A DNA stretch of 64,000 nucleotides from Sulfurovum sp. (GTDB lineage: Bacteria > Campylobacterota > Campylobacteria > Campylobacterales > Sulfurovaceae). The translations under genes were made by a program, and so were the position numbers. The notes beneath the pieces were generated by a model. That model was not told the DNA's origin. It saw nothing but the letters and a program-made list of their open reading frames with translations, and made no database searches. The first letter of the stretch is position 1; every line of letters starts with the position of its first letter. The stretch lies in contig JADGDL010000003.1 in NCBI GenBank assembly GCA_016744875.1, positions 32,670 through 96,669 of the forward strand. Direction: 5' to 3'. Below are positions 8,709 to 17,157 of this stretch, piece after piece.

Positions 8709-8948
8709 TCAAACCATGTTATAACGATCTATGATCTTCTTCACTCTTTTTCGTAAATTCTTCACCGCATCTATAGCATCGGTTCCCTCTGCCATAAGTG
8801 AATCAAATTCATCAAATTGAATTTTTGCTACCCAACCTATCTTTCTGTGTCTTTTGATTCCCACAAAACGTACTTCACCATAATGCTCTTTCACTTCTTT
8901 GTAAAGACGATCAATTCTTTCATCTAATGTTTTAGCTTCTTTATTCAT
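8709..8948 (-). CDS. Conserved-looking small protein, unknown function
   Basis: This 79-residue basic protein is not one I can name. The N-terminal third is a charged helix. The middle (VGIKRHRKIGWVAKIQFDEF) looks like two or three beta strands, and a final helix ends KNLRKRVKKIIDRY. The strand-strand-helix pattern loosely resembles HicB-type domains, but no HicA toxin is adjacent. An AAAGGA site sits about 6 bases before the ATG. It is immediately upstream of aroK and probably co-expressed with it. Confidence 0.6.
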   Translation of the reverse strand: MNKEAKTLDERIDRLYKEVKEHYGEVRFVGIKRHRKIGWVAKIQFDEFDSLMAEGTDAIDAVKNLRKRVKKIIDRYNMV

Positions 8949-9012
8949 GCATGTCCTTTAATAAAATATATTTCGGCATAATTATAACATAGGACTATTA
9001 CTAAAGGATTAC

Positions 9013-9711
9013 ATGATGCAAAATATTCTGATCACCGGTGTAAGTTCGGGACTTGGTTTGGCATTGGCTGAAGCATATTTGTCACAAGGTGATAAAGTAT
9101 ATGCAATAGGCAGAACACTGCCTAAACATCTTGACAGTAACCCTCACTTTTTCTTTTTCCCTTATGATCTAGGTGAAACATTTATGATTAGAAACACCCT
9201 TGATACATTTTTTGCAAACCATTCTTTTGATATCGTCATACTTAATGCCGGTGTGCTGGGTGAGATACAAACACTTGATGATACTACATTAACAGATATC
9301 AAAGATGTAATGGAAATCAATGTCTGGGCAAATAAAGAGATCATAGATACCCTTGCTGGGAGTGCCCAATACATTGGACAGATCATCGGTATAAGTTCAG
9401 GTGCAGCAGTCAATGGTTCAAAAGGATGGGGAGCATACTCTCTCTCCAAGTCAGGTCTTAACATGCTTCTCAATGTCTATGCCAAAGAACTGCCGGAGAT
9501 TCATTTTACCGCGCTTGCTCCTGGCATCATCGACACTTCTATGGTACAGCATATTATACATGATGTGAATGATGAGAGATTTCCTTCAGCCAAAAAACTA
9601 AAAGAAGGTGATATCCAAACACCACAATTTGCAGCCAAGCGCCTCATATATCTTTTTCCAAAACTACGCGAGTATGAAAGTGGCAGTTTTCTAGATGTGA
9701 GAGAAATGTAA
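9013..9711 (+). CDS. Short-chain dehydrogenase/reductase
   Basis: This 232-residue SDR-family oxidoreductase has the Rossmann nucleotide loop TGVSSGLG (residues 8-15), the structural NAG (near residue 79), the catalytic Ser in GISSGAA and the YxxxK dyad in YSLSK. The ending is compatible with a classical SDR. The lack of an acidic residue after the second strand (IGRTLP, with Arg) favours NADP(H). The substrate is unknown. An AAAGGA site precedes ATGATG; either Met may be used. Confidence 0.85.
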   Translation: MMQNILITGVSSGLGLALAEAYLSQGDKVYAIGRTLPKHLDSNPHFFFFPYDLGETFMIRNTLDTFFANHSFDIVILNAGVLGEIQTLDDTTLTDIKDVMEINVWANKEIIDTLAGSAQYIGQIIGISSGAAVNGSKGWGAYSLSKSGLNMLLNVYAKELPEIHFTALAPGIIDTSMVQHIIHDVNDERFPSAKKLKEGDIQTPQFAAKRLIYLFPKLREYESGSFLDVREM

Positions 9712-9747
9712 ACTTAGCATTTTACTGTTATAAGAATAGAGAGCAGA

Positions 9748-10077
9748 TCAAGACATTCCGCTGATATTGGTCACATGTATCATAAGGCCTACCAAAAATA
9801 TAGACAACAGTGCCATCATCCAGAGAATAGCCTCCATCATACGACCTTGACGAAACATCTTTCTGGTTCTATAGAGGACAAAGGGAATAGCGATAAAGAC
9901 AATAATACTAGGTGCGAAAGCGGTCACTTCATTTAAATCAAACTTATCTACAGCGAGTTGTGTTGCTCTGAAAGCGGCATACACAATCGTATACATTAGT
10001 GCCAAAAGTATCATTTGCACTACGGCAAAGATGATATAAGCACCTTTTGCATTTTCTGAGTCAGAATATTTTTTCAT
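9748..10077 (-). CDS. Small three-helix membrane protein, unknown
   Basis: I do not recognise this 109-residue protein. It has three predicted membrane helices (about 14-36, 52-67 and 81-101), with a basic loop RTRKMFRQGR between helices 2 and 3. It begins 5 bases after the purN stop on the same strand, so it is likely in the nnr-purN transcript, but that gives no functional clue. No motif is visible. Confidence 0.65.
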   Translation of the reverse strand: MKKYSDSENAKGAYIIFAVVQMILLALMYTIVYAAFRATQLAVDKFDLNEVTAFAPSIIVFIAIPFVLYRTRKMFRQGRMMEAILWMMALLSIFLVGLMIHVTNISGMS

Positions 10078-10082
10078 TTCTA

Positions 10083-10637
10083 TTACCCTTTATTTAAAAC
10101 TAATATTATCGCTTCAGCCAATGCTTCTTTTTCAAGAGCCCGTATCTTTAGATCATAGGTACTAAAGTCTAAACCTTTTTTAGAAAGACTTTTTTGTAAA
10201 ATAACTTCTCCGCCATCAAGTTCTGAACTCACATAATGTATACTGACCCCACCTTCTGAAAAATCATCTTCGTAACTCCTCTCTATCGCATGTAAGCCTT
10301 TATGTCTGGGTAACAAAGAGGGGTGAAGATTGACTGCTTTTATCTCTTCTGTAAATACAGGCGTCAAGATACGCATAAATCCTGCAAGCACTGTCAGTTT
10401 TGGATCATATGAATGAAGTGTTTTTACCACCTCCGTATCAAATAATTCTCTTTTATCATATTGTTTGGAATCTATGATCTCTAAGGGGATGCCATGTTTG
10501 TGTGCGATCTCTATGCCTTCGGCATGAGGGTTGTTCGTCAATGCTACAACCACTTCACACTCTTGACCATGTAAGTGCTCAACAATATGGGCAAAATTTG
10601 TGCCTCTGCCGGAAAAAAGTACTGCTATTTTATTCAT
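10083..10637 (-). CDS. purN: Phosphoribosylglycinamide formyltransferase (folate-dependent)
   Basis: This 184-residue enzyme transfers a formyl group from 10-formyl-THF to GAR in purine synthesis. FSGRGTNF (residues 8-15) binds the phosphate of GAR. NLHPSLLPRHKG carries the catalytic Asn-His pair, and SELDGGEVI carries the catalytic Asp. The length is slightly short for the family (about 190-210). Note that the formate-dependent alternative PurT is encoded at 14163. It lies 15 bases after nnr in the same direction. Confidence 0.93.
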   Translation of the reverse strand: MNKIAVLFSGRGTNFAHIVEHLHGQECEVVVALTNNPHAEGIEIAHKHGIPLEIIDSKQYDKRELFDTEVVKTLHSYDPKLTVLAGFMRILTPVFTEEIKAVNLHPSLLPRHKGLHAIERSYEDDFSEGGVSIHYVSSELDGGEVILQKSLSKKGLDFSTYDLKIRALEKEALAEAIILVLNKG

Positions 10638-10652
10638 AACACGAATTTTACT

Positions 10653-12059
10653 CTAAATTACCTCTAATCTAGATACTGCATCAATAATATCTGTAGGCAA
10701 CATCGCATAAGATGCACCTTCATAATTATCTGCGGCCATCACTAGCGCCAAAGAAGCATGTATCGCTGCATCAACTGCAGTATACCCCTGAGCAAGCAGA
10801 GAAACAATGAGTCCTGAAAGTACATCTCCTGAGCCACCTTTAGAGAGCTTAGAACATCCCAAGGGATTAATATAAAGCCGTTCCTCCTGCATGATAAGTG
10901 TATTGGAACCTTTTAACAGCAGTGTGACATGCGGATATTGTGCATTAAACATGCGAACTGTCTCAAAACGTTTAGACTGCACCTCTGTCACAGTAAGCTG
11001 TTCGCCCGTAAGCAGCTTCCACATAATGACAAACTCTTTGGGGTGAGGTGTAATGACTATCTCTCTGTCTTTTTGTGATAACACAGATAAGAGTTCTTTA
11101 CTTAAAAAAGCATCGGCATCAAGGACTATGGGTAGATGACTCTTAAGTACATACCTTTCTAAGAACTCACTCTCAAAATGTCCTCCAAGTCCCATCCCAA
11201 TGGCAAGTGCCGTTGCATTGTCTGGGACTACTGTAGAATGCATAAGGTAAGGAGGTGGTGAAACTTTTTCATGCACGACAAGTGTCGTCAGTCCTGCACC
11301 GAAATGTGTTGCAGCCATACCTGCAATGATCCCTGCACCCTCTTTCTCTCCACAAAAGACCGCTGCATGGCCAAAACTTCCTTTGTGGCTGTTTTGTTTT
11401 TGCCGTGTGGGGAGCTTAAGGTCCTCTGCTTCAAGTACACAAGTCTGACTTGTACCTTCATAAAATTCTGCCGATACGCCTAGGTCAATACATTCTATCT
11501 GCCCTACTGCATCTTTATTTTCATCCAGATAAAGTGCTTCTTTACGCGCACCCATCGTCAAAGTTGTATCTGCCATAAAAGCTATAGGCATGAGTCCCTG
11601 TGCTCCTACACCTGTCGGTATGTCACATGCGATCTTATATCCTTGAAGTGCATTGAGCTGATACAAGATATGTTCTGTTTCTTCATTTAAAGCTTTATTG
11701 AGTCCTGCTCCAAACAGTGCATCAACAATGACATCTGCATCCGTATACTCATCGATAGGCTTTATACCCAAACGTGTGGCTCGTTCTAACTGTAAATATG
11801 CCATGTTAGACTTCACAGGAAAAGGAATCCATAGTTTTACATCATAATCCCCATAAAGCTGACGTGCTAAAACGATACCATCTGCACCATTGTTCCCTTT
11901 TCCTGCAACAATAAGCACAGAAGATCCCCGCTGAAATGCTCCACGTATATAATTTGCCATACCCCAGGCCGCATGTTCCATAAGTATATCTTCACTAAGT
12001 CCATACTCTTCATAACACTTTTTATCTAATGCATAACACTCTTCAAATACCTTTTGCAT
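10653..12059 (-). CDS. nnr: Bifunctional NAD(P)HX epimerase / ADP-dependent NAD(P)HX dehydratase
   Basis: This 468-residue fusion repairs hydrated NADH and NADPH. The N-terminal YjeF_N (epimerase) domain has GKGNNGADG near residue 53. The C-terminal ribokinase-like (dehydratase) domain begins near residue 215, with GAGIIAG and the final KGGSGDVLSGL motif near residue 415 that binds ADP. The order and length match bacterial YjeF/Nnr fusions. It is the first gene of a minus-strand nnr-purN-small membrane protein run. Confidence 0.93.
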   Translation of the reverse strand: MQKVFEECYALDKKCYEEYGLSEDILMEHAAWGMANYIRGAFQRGSSVLIVAGKGNNGADGIVLARQLYGDYDVKLWIPFPVKSNMAYLQLERATRLGIKPIDEYTDADVIVDALFGAGLNKALNEETEHILYQLNALQGYKIACDIPTGVGAQGLMPIAFMADTTLTMGARKEALYLDENKDAVGQIECIDLGVSAEFYEGTSQTCVLEAEDLKLPTRQKQNSHKGSFGHAAVFCGEKEGAGIIAGMAATHFGAGLTTLVVHEKVSPPPYLMHSTVVPDNATALAIGMGLGGHFESEFLERYVLKSHLPIVLDADAFLSKELLSVLSQKDREIVITPHPKEFVIMWKLLTGEQLTVTEVQSKRFETVRMFNAQYPHVTLLLKGSNTLIMQEERLYINPLGCSKLSKGGSGDVLSGLIVSLLAQGYTAVDAAIHASLALVMAADNYEGASYAMLPTDIIDAVSRLEVI

Positions 12060-12111
12060 ACTTCAACTCCTTCTATTGTTTTTATTTTATCACAAATTAA
12101 AAAACTTTCGA

Positions 12112-12156
12112 TATAATTCTTCACTTTATTGCCGTTCAAACACCAGTCTGTTTGAA
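12112..12156 (+). promoter_or_regulatory. rpsU -10 box and leader hairpin
   Basis: TATAAT at 12112-12117 is followed by a leader with a perfect 8-bp hairpin (arms TTCAAACA at 12135-12142 and TGTTTGAA at 12149-12156). The ribosome site AGGAAGGGGG follows at about 12167. The hairpin in the 5' leader is compatible with translational control of S21, which is inference. Confidence 0.5.
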
Positions 12157-12185
12157 AATTTTCAATAGGAAGGGGGTGCTTTTCG

Positions 12186-12398
12186 ATGCCAGGAATTACT
12201 TTAACATCACGCGATTCATTTGATGATGCGTACAGAAAGTTTAAAAGACAATGTGACAGAAACCTAATCGTTACTGAAGCAAGAGCTAGACAACACTTTG
12301 AAACTCAAACTGAGAAGAATAAAAAAGAGAAGATTGCAACTCGCAAGAAGATCCTTAAAAAACTTTTCATGCTTAGAAGATACGAGTCTAGACTGTAA
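12186..12398 (+). CDS. rpsU: 30S ribosomal protein S21
   Basis: This 70-residue basic protein is recognisable from the [14 protein letters not shown] stretch and the arginine/lysine-rich helices ending [13 protein letters not shown]21 is a late-assembling protein near the anti-Shine-Dalgarno helix of 16S rRNA and helps early initiation. Its own ribosome site is unusually purine-rich (AGGAAGGGGG). It is a single-gene unit with its own -10 box and terminator. Confidence 0.95.
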   Translation: MPGITLTSRDSFDDAYRKFKRQCDRNLIVTEARARQHFETQTEKNKKEKIATRKKILKKLFMLRRYESRL

Positions 12399-12406
12399 TA
12401 CGTCTA

Positions 12407-12432
12407 AAGCAGAGCTTTTGCTCTGCTTCTTG
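12407..12432 (+). terminator. rpsU terminator
   Basis: Arms AAGCAGAGC (12407-12415) and GCTCTGCTT (12420-12428) form a perfect 9-bp hairpin with a TTTT loop, 9 bases after the rpsU stop. The U-run after it is weak (CTTGATCT). Confidence 0.75.
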
Positions 12433-12475
12433 ATCTACCTTTAATACCTCAACACATTTCACAAACCAATTTCAC

Positions 12476-13426
12476 TTATTTACTAGCATTCTGTTTATCA
12501 TACAATGCAACACCCCTATGTTTCAATCTATATGCTTTAGGACTCATGCCTTCATGTCTTTTAAAGAAACGTCCTAACTGTGAAACGGTCTCAAAATTAA
12601 GTGCATATGCGATCTGTTTAATAGATAAACCCCCAAAACAAAGCAGATACTGTATCTCTTTAATGACACGCACATGTATGTAAGAAAGTGCTGTATGATG
12701 TAGTGTGTCTTTCACTGTTTCACTCAAATGTTTAGGTGTAATACCCAATAAGAGAGCATACGCTTTCACACTCTTTTTTTGCAAATAATGCTTTTCTATC
12801 AGTACCAAAAATTCTGCACATATTTCCTCTGCTCTTGTATGGTTTTGTTTTAATCCAAAGTTCAATTTTTCACGTTTAAGCAAAACAAGCAGTTGGTTGA
12901 TCAACATTTTACACACGATCCTATAATCATCATTTTTTGCTCTTAACTCTGTACTTAACTGTTCATAAATAGCAATAGCATGTGCATATTGTGTTGTATC
13001 TAAAACAATATCCTGTTGACACTTGCGATGAAAGTTCAACAGTTCATCTTGTATCAGGAGTGATAAATTATCCTCTTCTATAAATGCTTTATCAAATAGT
13101 AAGACATACGTTCTTGAAGCATGTGTTGTGTCTTTAAACGAATAGATAGCCCCTGGGTTGACCAATTGAAGTGACTGAGGTTTAATGAGATAATTAAATT
13201 GGTTGATCGTTCGTTGTGTTTCACCATGTATACGCAAAAATAGCGCATAATAGTTAAAGTGGATAGGTATCCCCTGACTCCCTGCTTTACTGTCATCAAG
13301 CAGTACGATCTCTTTAGCTTCAAAATTATCTGCAAAAAAATCCATACCAAATACAGGATTAGGCTCAAACAGATACTTATAGGTATTCACCGTCTGTTCT
13401 ATCGTAAACAGTGGTAAGTCTCTCAT
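12476..13426 (-). CDS. AraC-family transcriptional regulator
   Basis: This 316-residue protein has an N-terminal ligand-sensing half with a cupin-like beta pattern. Its C-terminal AraC DNA-binding domain (about residues 205-308) contains the two helix-turn-helix units. The second unit reads GLSIKQIAYALNFETVSQLGRFFKRHEGMSPKAYR, shown here in its family position; the conserved F-x-x-x-F-K-x-x-x-G-x-[ST]-P-x-x-[FY]-R pattern is clear. The ATG at 13426 has an AAGG site. The gene is divergent from the secreted cupin at 13596, 169 bases away, and is a likely regulator of it. Confidence 0.9.
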   Translation of the reverse strand: MRDLPLFTIEQTVNTYKYLFEPNPVFGMDFFADNFEAKEIVLLDDSKAGSQGIPIHFNYYALFLRIHGETQRTINQFNYLIKPQSLQLVNPGAIYSFKDTTHASRTYVLLFDKAFIEEDNLSLLIQDELLNFHRKCQQDIVLDTTQYAHAIAIYEQLSTELRAKNDDYRIVCKMLINQLLVLLKREKLNFGLKQNHTRAEEICAEFLVLIEKHYLQKKSVKAYALLLGITPKHLSETVKDTLHHTALSYIHVRVIKEIQYLLCFGGLSIKQIAYALNFETVSQLGRFFKRHEGMSPKAYRLKHRGVALYDKQNASK

Positions 13427-13595
13427 CAAATAAACCTTTTTTGAACATTATATTCCATATATTAGCATATTTATAAACTATAATACGACAAAATGCACAC
13501 TTATGCGAATTTTTGCCCTTTACAGTAAAATAATTTAATGTTATTCTAATTCATGATATTAAATTATCAATATAATACAAAAAAGGAGTCCGATC

Positions 13596-14057
13596 ATGTT
13601 ACATTCATCACATAAATTCACACTAGGCTTTTTTGCTTTTGCATTACTCTTCATGTTATCTACAATACAGGCAAATGAGCCGGCACTGGCATATAAACAT
13701 GATGATCAAAGATTACAATGGGGACCTTGTCCTCCCTTCATTGGCAAAGGATGTGAGATAGCCATACTTCATGGGGATCCTACAAAAAACAATTTGGATA
13801 TCTTCTTTAAAGTACCTGCTGACTTTGCTATACCCCATCACTGGCATACTTCAGCAGAGCGTATGGCACTGGTATCTGGAACTCTGTCAGTTACCTATGA
13901 TGACCAATCAGCAGAACGTTTAGAAACAGGTATGTATGCTTACGGTCCATCTAAAAGACCACACACTGCATACTGTGAAAAAGGTGATCCTTGTGTGTTG
14001 TTTATTGCATTTGAAGAGCCACTAGATGCCTTTGAAGTCATGAAAGCTACGAAATAA
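13596..14057 (+). CDS. Secreted cupin-domain protein
   Basis: This 153-residue protein has a signal peptide (residues 1-27, cleavage after IQA-N) and a single cupin domain. The metal site is visible as HHWHTSAER (about residues 81-89) plus the downstream GPSKRPHTAYC histidine. Two cysteine pairs (GPCPPFIGKGC and CEKGDPC) could form periplasmic disulfides. The reaction is unknown. An AAAGGAG site fixes the start. The divergent AraC gene probably controls it; small secreted cupins of this type are often stress or ligand responsive. Confidence 0.8.
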   Translation: MLHSSHKFTLGFFAFALLFMLSTIQANEPALAYKHDDQRLQWGPCPPFIGKGCEIAILHGDPTKNNLDIFFKVPADFAIPHHWHTSAERMALVSGTLSVTYDDQSAERLETGMYAYGPSKRPHTAYCEKGDPCVLFIAFEEPLDAFEVMKATK

Positions 14058-14067
14058 CATACACTAA

Positions 14068-14096
14068 GGAAGGAGTATTTTCAGGTTCCTCCTTCC
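14068..14096 (+). terminator. Hairpin after the cupin gene
   Basis: Arms GGAAGGAG (14068-14075) and CTCCTTCC (14089-14096) are perfectly complementary around a 13-base loop, 10 bases after the stop. There is no U-run, so termination strength is uncertain. A second AT-only hairpin (AAAATAAT / ATTATTTT, 14126-14145) lies just before purT. Confidence 0.45.
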
Positions 14097-14162
14097 AACT
14101 CAATACAACTTAGCTAACTTTCGCTAAAATAATATCAATTATTTTTCCAAAGGTTTCTCCCT

Positions 14163-15326
14163 GTGACATTTACAACAACACTGCAAAAAGATGCTATCAG
14201 GATCATGTTACTTGGTTCTGGTGAACTTGGTAAAGAAGTAGCTATTGAAGCACAAAGACTTGGAATCGAGGTCATCGCTGTTGACAAATATGAGAATGCT
14301 CCCGCACATTTAGTGGCCAATCGCTCTTATGCCATAAATATGCAAGATGAAGCAGCAGTGCTTGCACTCATAGAAAAAGAACAACCAACCTACATTTTAC
14401 CTGAAGTAGAAGCCATCTCTATCTCTGCACTTTTTGAAGCTGAGAAAAGAGGTTTTCATGTTATCCCAAATGCAGAAGCCGTCAATAAAACAATGAACCG
14501 TAAAAATATCCGTCTGTTTGCAGCAGAGACCTTGGGACTTAAAACATCAGGATTTGAGTTTGTGACAACTTTAGGTGGTCTAAGATCTGCCGGTGAACGT
14601 ATAGGTTTTCCTTGTGTCATCAAACCTGTCATGTCATCTTCAGGTCATGGACAGAGCATCGCAAAAACTGTAGATGACCTCGAGAAATCTTGGGAGATCG
14701 CAAAAGAAGCCAGAGGTGACGCGTCTGAACTTATCGTAGAAGAGTTTGTTCCATTTGACTACGAGATCACCCTACTTACTGTACGGAATGAAACAGGTAC
14801 CACTTTCTGTGATGCCATCGGTCATGTACAAAAAGATGGAGACTTCATCCTCTCTTGGCAACCAATGCCTATGAGTGATGCTGCCCTGCAAAAAGCAAAA
14901 GATATCGCTAAGCTAATTACCGATGGTCTGGGTGGTCGCGGTATCTTCGGTGTTGAATTCTTTGTAAAAGGAGAAGAAGTGTACTTTTCGGAACTTAGTC
15001 CTCGTCCACATGACACAGGTATGGTGACACTCATTACACAAAGTCAAAGCCAGTTTGCTCTGCATGTAAGAGCTGTACTTGGTCTACCGCTTGATTACAC
15101 TACCTATGGAAGTGGTGCTTGTGGTGCATACAAAGCAAAAAATGAGAGTCATACCCCTGTACTTGAAGTACCCGATTCTGCATTTACAAAAGACTCTTTT
15201 GTAAGAGTCTTTGGCAAACCCGAAAGCCATGTTGGTCGTCGTATGGCCGTAAGTCTTGTACTTGATGATGTGGATACTGCAAAAACAAGAGCCACTCAGA
15301 TCGTAGAACAGATCGAAGATAAATAA
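14163..15326 (+). CDS. purT: Formate-dependent phosphoribosylglycinamide formyltransferase
   Basis: This 387-residue ATP-grasp enzyme makes formyl-GAR from GAR, formate and ATP. The N-terminal [16 protein letters not shown], the Glu in PEVEAI, the ATP-grasp lid SSGHGQS, and the metal-binding end GVEFFV...[10 protein letters not shown] are all as in E. coli PurT. It starts with GTG at 14163 behind AAAGG. It duplicates the PurN step, so the cell can use either formate or 10-formyl-THF. It opens a five-gene plus-strand run. Confidence 0.95.
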   Translation: MTFTTTLQKDAIRIMLLGSGELGKEVAIEAQRLGIEVIAVDKYENAPAHLVANRSYAINMQDEAAVLALIEKEQPTYILPEVEAISISALFEAEKRGFHVIPNAEAVNKTMNRKNIRLFAAETLGLKTSGFEFVTTLGGLRSAGERIGFPCVIKPVMSSSGHGQSIAKTVDDLEKSWEIAKEARGDASELIVEEFVPFDYEITLLTVRNETGTTFCDAIGHVQKDGDFILSWQPMPMSDAALQKAKDIAKLITDGLGGRGIFGVEFFVKGEEVYFSELSPRPHDTGMVTLITQSQSQFALHVRAVLGLPLDYTTYGSGACGAYKAKNESHTPVLEVPDSAFTKDSFVRVFGKPESHVGRRMAVSLVLDDVDTAKTRATQIVEQIEDK

Positions 15327-15338
15327 CAAGGAGCGAAA

Positions 15339-16214
15339 GTGCGTTTTTTTTCTAGAGTTTTTTTACCATTATTACTGTTTGGGTACATAGCCCTTGAAAC
15401 CTATCTTAAGTTTCAAAACACCTCTTTATGTGGAGAAGTGGGATGTAAACTTGCCGGTGAACTTTTAAGGTTCGACCCTATCTATCTTAATTACCTTGGA
15501 TTGCTCTCTGTCTTTGGATTGATCATTTTGGGGGCACGTTCCATAACGAGTACATTTTTTGAAACACTCTATTTTATGCTACTCTATGCAGCCATTGCCT
15601 TTGAAGCTACCATCCTTGGATACCAGTTCTTGGCAAACCCCGAACCGTGTATATTCTGTTTGGGTGTTTTCTCTTCTTTACTTGTTATCGCACTCTTTAG
15701 TCATATTAAAAACTTTATGATCATTTTGGCTGTTATCTTGGCTGTGTATATCGCACTCAACGCACTTGCCATTCCTAAAAACAAAGCGTATGTCACTACA
15801 CCTGGTAACTATCTTATACAATCAGAGACATGTTCTCATTGTAAAAAAGTAAAAGCCTACTTTAAAGAGAACAACATAAGCTATACACCTATCTCTACCA
15901 AAGAAGTAAATGCCAGAGGATTCTTGAAGTTTGTTGATATTAAAAGTATCCCTGTACTTATTATGAAAGAAAAGTCCGGCATCTCTTTACTCAAAGGTGA
16001 CCAAAATATCATCGCATATTTTGATTCAAAAAAAGAACCAGAAAACACAATAGAGATAAGCAAAGATCAACTTCTCCAACCTACACAAAGTGCGACTATA
16101 GGTCTTTCATCTGATTTTTTAAGTGCAGGTGGAGATAGTGATGGTTGTGCACTCACTGTCGTAGAAGAAGTTGCTTGCGAACAAAACCAGACTAAACAAA
16201 CATCCGGCCATTAA
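15339..16214 (+). CDS. VKOR-domain protein with fused thioredoxin-like domain
   Basis: This 291-residue membrane protein has about four or five helices in residues 5-145. A CGEVGC pair lies in the first periplasmic loop and a CIFC redox pair near residue 105, as in vitamin K epoxide reductase homologues. After a final anchor, residues 160-230 form a glutaredoxin/thioredoxin-like domain with the active site CSHC and a cis-proline segment KSIPVLI. The tail has two further Cys. Bacterial VKOR-Trx fusions reoxidise periplasmic dithiol oxidases using quinone. The GTG start has a strong AAGGAG site, 12 bases after purT. Confidence 0.8.
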   Translation: MRFFSRVFLPLLLFGYIALETYLKFQNTSLCGEVGCKLAGELLRFDPIYLNYLGLLSVFGLIILGARSITSTFFETLYFMLLYAAIAFEATILGYQFLANPEPCIFCLGVFSSLLVIALFSHIKNFMIILAVILAVYIALNALAIPKNKAYVTTPGNYLIQSETCSHCKKVKAYFKENNISYTPISTKEVNARGFLKFVDIKSIPVLIMKEKSGISLLKGDQNIIAYFDSKKEPENTIEISKDQLLQPTQSATIGLSSDFLSAGGDSDGCALTVVEEVACEQNQTKQTSGH

Positions 16215-16224
16215 GGAGCTAACT

Positions 16225-17157
16225 ATGAATATCGTATTACTTGACGCACAGACATTGGGAGAAGATCTTGACATCTCATCATTAGATGACTTTGGCACAC
16301 TTACAATCTATCAGAATACTCTACCCGAAGAGACACTTGAACGTATACAGATCGCAGATATCGTTATAACGAACAAGGTAGTGATCTCCGGAAACATGAT
16401 GGAAGAGACTCCAAGACTAAAACTCATATGTATCGCTGCTACAGGTATGAACAATGTCGATCTGGATGCAGCAAAATACAAAGGTATCACTGTAAGGAAT
16501 GTAGGTGGATACTCTACCAAGTCTGTGGTTCAACATACTTTTTCCATGGCACTCTATCTGCTTGAAAAAATGGCATATTATGACCATGCAGTAAAGAGTT
16601 TTTCTTGGACTGAATCTGGGATCTTTACAGATGTAAGTCAGCCATTTTATGAGATATCGGGGAAAAAATGGGGTATCATCGGCATGGGGACCATCGGTCA
16701 GGAAGTTGCCAAGATCGCAACTGCTTTTGGTGCAGAAGTGACCTATCACTCTACATCTGGTAAAAACCTGAACCATGGATATACACATCAAAGTTTAGAA
16801 TTCATTCTGAGAGACTGTGATATTATCTCTATCCACGCACCACTGAATGATGATACCTATAACCTTATCAATGAAAATAACCTGCCTTATATAAAAGAAG
16901 ATGCAATTCTTTTAAATTTGGGACGCGGGGGGATCATTAACGAAACGGATCTGGCTTTTGAACTTGACAGACGTTGTTTCTACGCAGGCCTGGATGTACT
17001 GGAAAAGGAACCCATAGTACTGAACAACAGACTCAATGAGGTTAAACACAAAGAGAGACTGCTCATCACCCCGCATATCGCATGGACAAGTATAGAAGCC
17101 AGAAAAAAACTTCTTTCAGGTATTGTGAAAAATATAGAAACATTTTTGGAGAGCTGA
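16225..17157 (+). CDS. D-2-hydroxyacid dehydrogenase (NAD-dependent)
   Basis: This 310-residue member of the D-isomer 2-hydroxyacid dehydrogenase family has the nucleotide loop GIIGMGTIGQE (near residue 150). The catalytic Arg is in NLGRGG, the Glu is in the VLEKEP segment, and the His is in TPHIAW. The substrate could be D-lactate, glycerate or a longer 2-oxoacid and cannot be settled from sequence. The ATG at 16225 has a TAAGGAG site; an overlapping in-frame extension to 16171 inside the VKOR gene is unlikely. Its TGA overlaps the next gene's ATG by one base. Confidence 0.88.
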   Translation: MNIVLLDAQTLGEDLDISSLDDFGTLTIYQNTLPEETLERIQIADIVITNKVVISGNMMEETPRLKLICIAATGMNNVDLDAAKYKGITVRNVGGYSTKSVVQHTFSMALYLLEKMAYYDHAVKSFSWTESGIFTDVSQPFYEISGKKWGIIGMGTIGQEVAKIATAFGAEVTYHSTSGKNLNHGYTHQSLEFILRDCDIISIHAPLNDDTYNLINENNLPYIKEDAILLNLGRGGIINETDLAFELDRRCFYAGLDVLEKEPIVLNNRLNEVKHKERLLITPHIAWTSIEARKKLLSGIVKNIETFLES

